From contig JAABOA010000068.1 in assembly GCA_015680635.1 (NCBI GenBank), forward strand, positions 16,734 through 28,765: a stretch of 12,032 nt of DNA. Reading direction: 5' to 3'. This DNA is from Lunasporangiospora selenospora (taxonomy: Eukaryota > Mortierellomycota > Mortierellomycetes > Mortierellales > Mortierellaceae). The translations under genes were made by a program, and so were the position numbers. This document shows positions 8,762-12,032 of this stretch, one piece after another (the first letter of the stretch is position 1; the number at the start of each line of letters is the position of its first letter). Below the pieces are notes generated by a model. That model ran no database searches. It was given only the letters and a program-made list of their open reading frames with translations, and was not told the DNA's origin.

Positions 8762-9567
8762 TTTTCAGGATGCTCTTTTATCCAGTTGAATGGTGTTCTG
8801 AGTACGTTATGATGGCTCTCATAGGTGGACAGATGACGTTTAAACCCACGTCGGGTCATTGAGAAAGGTTGGCACGTCAATAGCTGAATTGAGTTGAAGG
8901 CAAGAGTCCTCGAAATATCGGTACTCTGATAGAACACGAATCCATTACCTGCGCCAAACTCTTTCCTTCTCCCTATCCCGACCTATTGCTCAAAGTCTAA
9001 AGAAGTAAATGTTGAAAGCAACTAATCATTTGTCTCTCCCTATCTTATTCTACATTTCTTACACTACAGTGCAAAGTGAAGACATGACTGAACGATCGGT
9101 ATACAGCTGAACTTTAGATTTGGCCACGTTGTAGAGGATTAAATGTCAACAAGAGATTGAGAGAATATGAATGCACAAAGTGAAGGACAGGGTGTTTAGA
9201 GCAAAGTCTACAGAATGATTCCAGTATAAGGGCAGGCTCATTCCATGAACTATAAGTATTCAAAGCGTAAGCACAGAAGAACAAACATGCTTGACACAAG
9301 GAATTTCCCATGCCCCAGTCCTGCCCTCAAGACTGCGGAAGGAAAGATGTCAATAAATTACTTTGAAATGCGCGAGTGAGGCATTAATTATATCATTTGC
9401 GCCCCCAAGCTGTTGTTGCAAGGATTCAAGTTGTGAGTAAAGCTATTTGCAATTGCGTGAAAATATAAAAGGTGGCTCACTCGCACACGTTTCGATGGTG
9501 ATGCATAGCCTGTGCAATGCTTGCTTGAGCCTTGACCTTTTTCTATGGCTGATCACCTCTCAGGGGC

Positions 9568-9606
9568 GAGTCAAGTTGACTCGACTCGACTCGTGTTGGC
9601 TCGAGC
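9568..9606. repeat. ACTCG tandem cluster with inverted TGACTC sites
   Basis: GAGTCAA-G-TTGACTC (9568-9582) is a perfect 7-bp inverted repeat with a 1-base centre. It runs into three GACTC units (9578-9592) and is followed by the palindrome GCTCGAGC (9599-9606). TGACTC is the half-site core recognised by Gcn4/AP-1-type bZIP factors; binding here is inference only. Confidence 0.7.
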
Positions 9607-9898
9607 AAAACTACTGTTGGGGTCGCTCTATTCGAACCATTTAAAAAAACTTCAAATGTTACTGACCAAATCATATTCATCTGACAAGCCAAGTTGATGA
9701 AGGATATATTTGTCCAAGTCGAATGGTCTTGTGGCACTGTTTGATCACAACGTTCTTCTGCTATGATCCTCTCTTGAACTCGATGACTTTTCCCTGTTGA
9801 CCCAAAGAATCTGATTTGGTCCTTCTGTCCTCAAATAGCTGCTCCAGAACATAGTCGCATCTAACAATTGTCAAAAGAAGATAGACGAGTATAATAGG

Positions 9899-9922
9899 CC
9901 GATTGTGTTGACCCACAATCGG
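9899..9922. repeat. Perfect 9-bp inverted repeat with a 6-base loop
   Basis: CCGATTGTG (9899-9907) and CACAATCGG (9914-9922) are exact reverse complements around TTGACC. The repeat could be a hairpin in RNA, a protein site or part of a mobile-element end. No U-tract follows and no matching second copy was seen. Confidence 0.85.
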
Positions 9923-9977
9923 TTAACTGCTGTGTTTCAGGTTTCTCTTACACGACTTCCACGATATCCAACATATT

Positions 9978-10181
9978 TTACTGGACTAGCCGCACTGATG
10001 ATAAGAGCCTTTGTCGTTCCTGAATGTGCTGCATCTTGCAATCATTGACTGCATCCCGAACAGCGAGCACACTATCGGATCCCAATATCTGGCCGTGTCC
10101 CCTGTAGCATTCCCGGACAAGACTTTGTGTCTCAAAGCAATCTTGATAGCAGTCTTGGGTGTTCTTTCGGACGGAAAGTAG
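9978..10181 (-). other. Open frame with paired cysteines, possible terminal exon
   Basis: A stop-free stretch of 67 codons ends at TAA (9980-9978) and has no ATG near its beginning. Its translation contains C-x3-C-x9-C (residues 11, 15 and 25, DCYQDCFETQSLVREC) and later DCKMQHIQERQRLL. This recalls the helix-Cx9C-helix layout of small mitochondrial proteins such as CMC or PET191, but the second Cx9C pair is incomplete. Another frame of the same strand is open as well, so chance is likely. No upstream exon could be joined with confidence. Confidence 0.15.
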
Positions 10182-10335
10182 TCAAAAGCGTGTTGACATT
10201 GCGGGATATAACTCAGGGCATGGTTGGTATCACACACAATTGGTGTGGACAGATCGGTACAATCTACTGGTATGGAGACCCATACTACGTCCTTGATACC
10301 GTATTTACTTTTTTTTATCGGTATAATTCACTGCT

Positions 10336-10530
10336 TTAAACCAAACATAGTAATCCGTGGTCTGTGCTTGCGACTAAGAGAGACATTATGGCTGTCGCAG
10401 CATAGGTGACTTGCATTCGAAGTTCTTCCTGGGCCGTGGTTCCTGTCACCTCAGCGACCGTATCATCTGTTGAACCACTTGCCGCAACTATTACTTTCAC
10501 TGCCACCTTTTCTTTTGAATTTTCTGCCAT
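10336..10530 (-). CDS. Small hypothetical open frame, 64 codons
   Basis: It starts at an ATG in a good context (CTGCCATGGCA) and reads MAENSKEKVAVKVIVAASGS, then a Thr/Glu-rich part, and ends in a mildly hydrophobic stretch (ATAIMSLLVAS). I recognise no family. It lies in the long convergent intergenic region on the same strand as the open frame at 9978-10181 and could be its upstream exon, but no clean splice was found. It may equally be non-coding. Confidence 0.15.
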   Translation of the reverse strand: MAENSKEKVAVKVIVAASGSTDDTVAEVTGTTAQEELRMQVTYAATAIMSLLVASTDHGLLCLV

Positions 10531-10955
10531 GGCAGGTTTGTAAACTGTCCAGCATCCTTGCGCCAAAGTATGTGAGTTGGTGTGGCGAACCTTCAGTAAA
10601 GTCCTTCAGTCACGCCACGCCACGCCGTGATCGAGATCCCTCCAGATATCACACATCCCCAATTTGGGCACCATTGATTGTTCTTTGTGTCCCATGGGTT
10701 TCCTGACAATCGTTGCAAATCCGTCTTCAGTGTGATTATGGCGTCCATTGTCCTCTCGACAATCCATCTTTTCAATGCCCATCAATGCTCAGTCTGTCGA
10801 CATCAGAGTAAAGGTCAGCAGTCTTCCTCCTCCCGCTTCGTTATAACCTGGCCGTAATGTAGGATAAAGACATGGCTAGCTCTTTGGAGTGCCATGTCCT
10901 TTTATTAGAGAAAACGATCTGTTCATTTTCCGAATCGCGGAATTCTAACGGTCCA

Positions 10956-11022
10956 ACTGGGCAATTGTTTTTCTCTCTTTTTTCTCTATCTACAGAAGTT
11001 AGACCGCCCTTTTGTTATTTTT
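10956..11022 (+). repeat. Diverged direct repeat, copy 1
   Basis: The copy begins ACTGGGCAATTG, has a long T/C tract, then CTACAGAAGTTAGACC and ends TTTTGTTATTTTT. It aligns over its whole length, with small indels, to a second copy 171 bp downstream. The T/C tract followed by CTACAG has the look of a plus-strand 3' splice site. Confidence 0.6.
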
Positions 11023-11126
11023 CTTTCAAAAGTCCTAGTGTGGGATGAAGGAATGATTGGCTCTTGAGTCCCTCATGTTCTAAAGCAGTTTAATCCTTAT
11101 CCTTGTCGTGAAGGTCTACTGGCCTG

Positions 11127-11190
11127 ACTGGCAATCGCTTTTCTCCTTTTGTCTCTACTACAGAAGTAGACCCATCCTTTGTTAATTTCA
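11127..11190 (+). repeat. Diverged direct repeat, copy 2
   Basis: The copy begins ACTGGCAATCGC, has the same T/C tract, then CTACAGAAGTAGACCC and ends CTTTGTTAATTTC. It is the partner of the copy at 10956-11022. A second, weaker pair of similar stretches flanks them: CTAGCTCTT...GGAGTGCCATGT near 10873-10892 and CTAGCTCTT...GGAGTCCCATGT near 11254-11310. Confidence 0.6.
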
Positions 11191-11284
11191 ACTCTTCTTA
11201 ATTCCTTGTCCTTTTTACTTTTGAGAAGAGGGAAGCATGACTTGGGACCTTTTCTAGCTCTTCCTCTTCTTTACATTCTCCCTG

Positions 11285-11306
11285 GGACTCCTGGAGAGGA
11301 GTCCCA
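11285..11306. repeat. Perfect 8-bp hairpin
   Basis: GGGACTCC (11285-11292) and GGAGTCCC (11299-11306) are exact reverse complements around TGGAGA. It sits next to the second GGAGTCCCATGT stretch in the repeat area. It is a GC-rich stem with no poly-T after it. Confidence 0.8.
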
Positions 11307-11512
11307 TGTAGGACCATTTATGACCTCACTATTACTAATTGCAATAAAGAAACAGCTCAAGCCCTTTGGAATGTGTGGCATCCGATATTCAGAAAGGCTA
11401 CGAGTGCATCTCTCCCACTTTTACCAAAAAGAAAAAAACATAAAGACATAAAGATCTTGCCCCCGTTGGTGCTGCCATCCGCGCTTTACTGAAAGAAAAA
11501 CGACTTGTGACA

Positions 11513-11518
11513 TTTATT
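11513..11518 (-). terminator. Poly(A) signal AATAAA of the ADP/ATP carrier gene
   Basis: AATAAA on the minus strand lies about 60 bases after the TAA stop of the carrier. It suggests that the transcript ends here and that the early stop is followed by an ordinary 3' UTR rather than by another exon. Confidence 0.5.
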
Positions 11519-11577
11519 GACCTCTATACTGCAAAAGGAGCAATGAATGGAAAAACAGCTCTTATCCGGGGCCAATG

Positions 11578-12032
11578 TTATTGAGTGAAGAGGGACTTGT
11601 AGCCCTCCTTCTGGACGATCTGGTTGAAGGCATCGAACGAAGACTTGTACTTGACGGCCTCACCAGAGGTCATCATCATGCGACGACGGACAGTATCAAC
11701 GGGGTAGGAAGCGAGACCGGCCAAGTTGGTAACACCGAAACCGAGAACGAAGGAGGCAAGGAACGATCCCTGGAGGTTTTCAGGCATCAAGGGCTTGATC
11801 GAATCATAGAGACCAAAGTACAATCCACGGTAGATAACAATTCCGAAAGCAGAGATGGGGAAACCACGGTAGAGACCAGCAATACCGTCCGAGGCAAGAG
11901 TCTTCTTGTAGACATCCACCAAGCCGTTGAACTGGCGAGCACCGCCAGTCTTGCTCTTGGCGTCGTTCGCAAGACGGGTACGAGCGTAGTCGAGCGAGTA
12001 GACGAAGAGCAGGGAGCACGCACCAGCAGCAC
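11578..12032 (-). CDS. AAC: Mitochondrial ADP/ATP carrier, 5' end outside window and C-terminus short
   Basis: It exchanges matrix ATP for cytosolic ADP across the inner mitochondrial membrane. The 150 residues visible start inside the second carrier repeat ([18 protein letters not shown], the P-x-D/E-x-x-R position of repeat 2). They continue through [26 protein letters not shown] to the third repeat, [14 protein letters not shown], with the RRRMMM signature of true ADP/ATP carriers intact. Codons are strongly biased to the preferred set (CGT, GGT, CTC, TTC), so the gene was recently under selection for expression. The frame ends [10 protein letters not shown]-stop. Family members continue with KGxGxNILR and a sixth transmembrane helix of about 25-30 residues, which is absent. 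No canonical donor follows, and a poly(A) signal lies just beyond. Either this is a truncated paralogue or young pseudogene, or the stop is an assembly error. Confidence 0.93.
   Translation of the reverse strand, partial: AAGACSLLFVYSLDYARTRLANDAKSKTGGARQFNGLVDVYKKTLASDGIAGLYRGFPISAFGIVIYRGLYFGLYDSIKPLMPENLQGSFLASFVLGFGVTNLAGLASYPVDTVRRRMMMTSGEAVKYKSSFDAFNQIVQKEGYKSLFTQ

Larger units (their letters stand above)
8717..11577. other. Long convergent intergenic region with no confident gene
   Basis: This 2.86 kb lies between the 3' ends of two convergent genes. No open frame reaches a size or shape I can recognise. The part at 8760-9540 is AT-rich and shows nothing I can name. The part at 9540-9925 holds the ACTCG cluster and an inverted repeat. 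The minus strand between about 10800 and 9978 is relatively open in several frames. The part at 10866-11330 holds diverged repeats and a hairpin. No tRNA, rRNA, complete transposon or CRISPR array is visible. Confidence 0.7.

Noticed and set aside
8422-8937. 171-codon minus-strand frame with a long Ser run
   Set aside because: The Ser run is the complement of the Asp-rich codons of the FNBP4-like gene; the rest shows no known motif.
9114-9311. 65-codon minus-strand frame with several Cys and Leu
   Set aside because: It is in AT-rich DNA with no motif, no splice partners and no poly(A) context; chance is sufficient.
9621-9638. GGTTCGAAT on the minus strand, like a tRNA T-loop
   Set aside because: The flanking bases do not pair as a T-stem, and no acceptor, D or anticodon arms fit around it.
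11179-11451. 90-codon plus-strand open frame next to the carrier
   Set aside because: It lies across the diverged repeats and hairpin, has no recognisable motif and unremarkable composition.
8717-11577. Transposable element in the long intergenic region
   Set aside because: I saw inverted repeats but no paired terminal repeats, target duplications, transposase or reverse-transcriptase motifs.
1-12032. Bacterial-type features such as operons, CRISPR arrays or prophage genes
   Set aside because: The spliced genes and a mitochondrial carrier show nuclear eukaryotic DNA; no spaced identical repeats are present.

Overview
The window looks like nuclear DNA of an early-diverging filamentous fungus, probably Mucoromycota and perhaps a Mortierella relative; the placement is inference. 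The genes carry many short introns with GTAAGT-like donors and TAG/CAG acceptors. A mitochondrial ADP/ATP carrier shows the strongly biased codons of a highly expressed fungal gene. The largest gene is a WDR81-type BEACH protein, a family I associate with animals, plants, amoebae and basal fungi but not with yeasts.

Layout: (1) 1-6855, minus strand: a WDR81 orthologue, cut by the left window edge. I reconstructed 17 exons and 16 introns of 73-119 bp with consistent phases throughout. In order the protein has an N-terminal segment, a degenerate protein-kinase region, a BEACH domain, the remainder of the kinase C-lobe, a long helical region, a Ser/Thr/Gly-rich linker and the start of a WD40 propeller. 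About 1744 residues are in the window. (2) 6856-6962: a very short divergent promoter. (3) 6963-8716, plus strand: a two-exon gene for a nuclear, proline-rich, WW-like protein resembling FNBP4. (4) 8717-11577: 2.86 kb between two convergent 3' ends with no confident gene, but with inverted repeats, an ACTCG cluster, a diverged direct repeat and a few small open frames. (5) 11578-12032, minus strand: the 3' half of an ADP/ATP carrier gene whose reading frame stops before the last transmembrane helix.

The genes do not form a pathway. In animals WDR81 acts with WDR91 on endosomes to restrain PI3-kinase complex activity; the FNBP4-like protein is probably a nuclear adaptor; the carrier exchanges ADP and ATP across the inner mitochondrial membrane. 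The most interesting points are that kinase motifs lie on both sides of the BEACH domain with both catalytic Asp positions lost, that the carrier lacks its sixth helix, and that an unusually long convergent intergenic region is unexplained.
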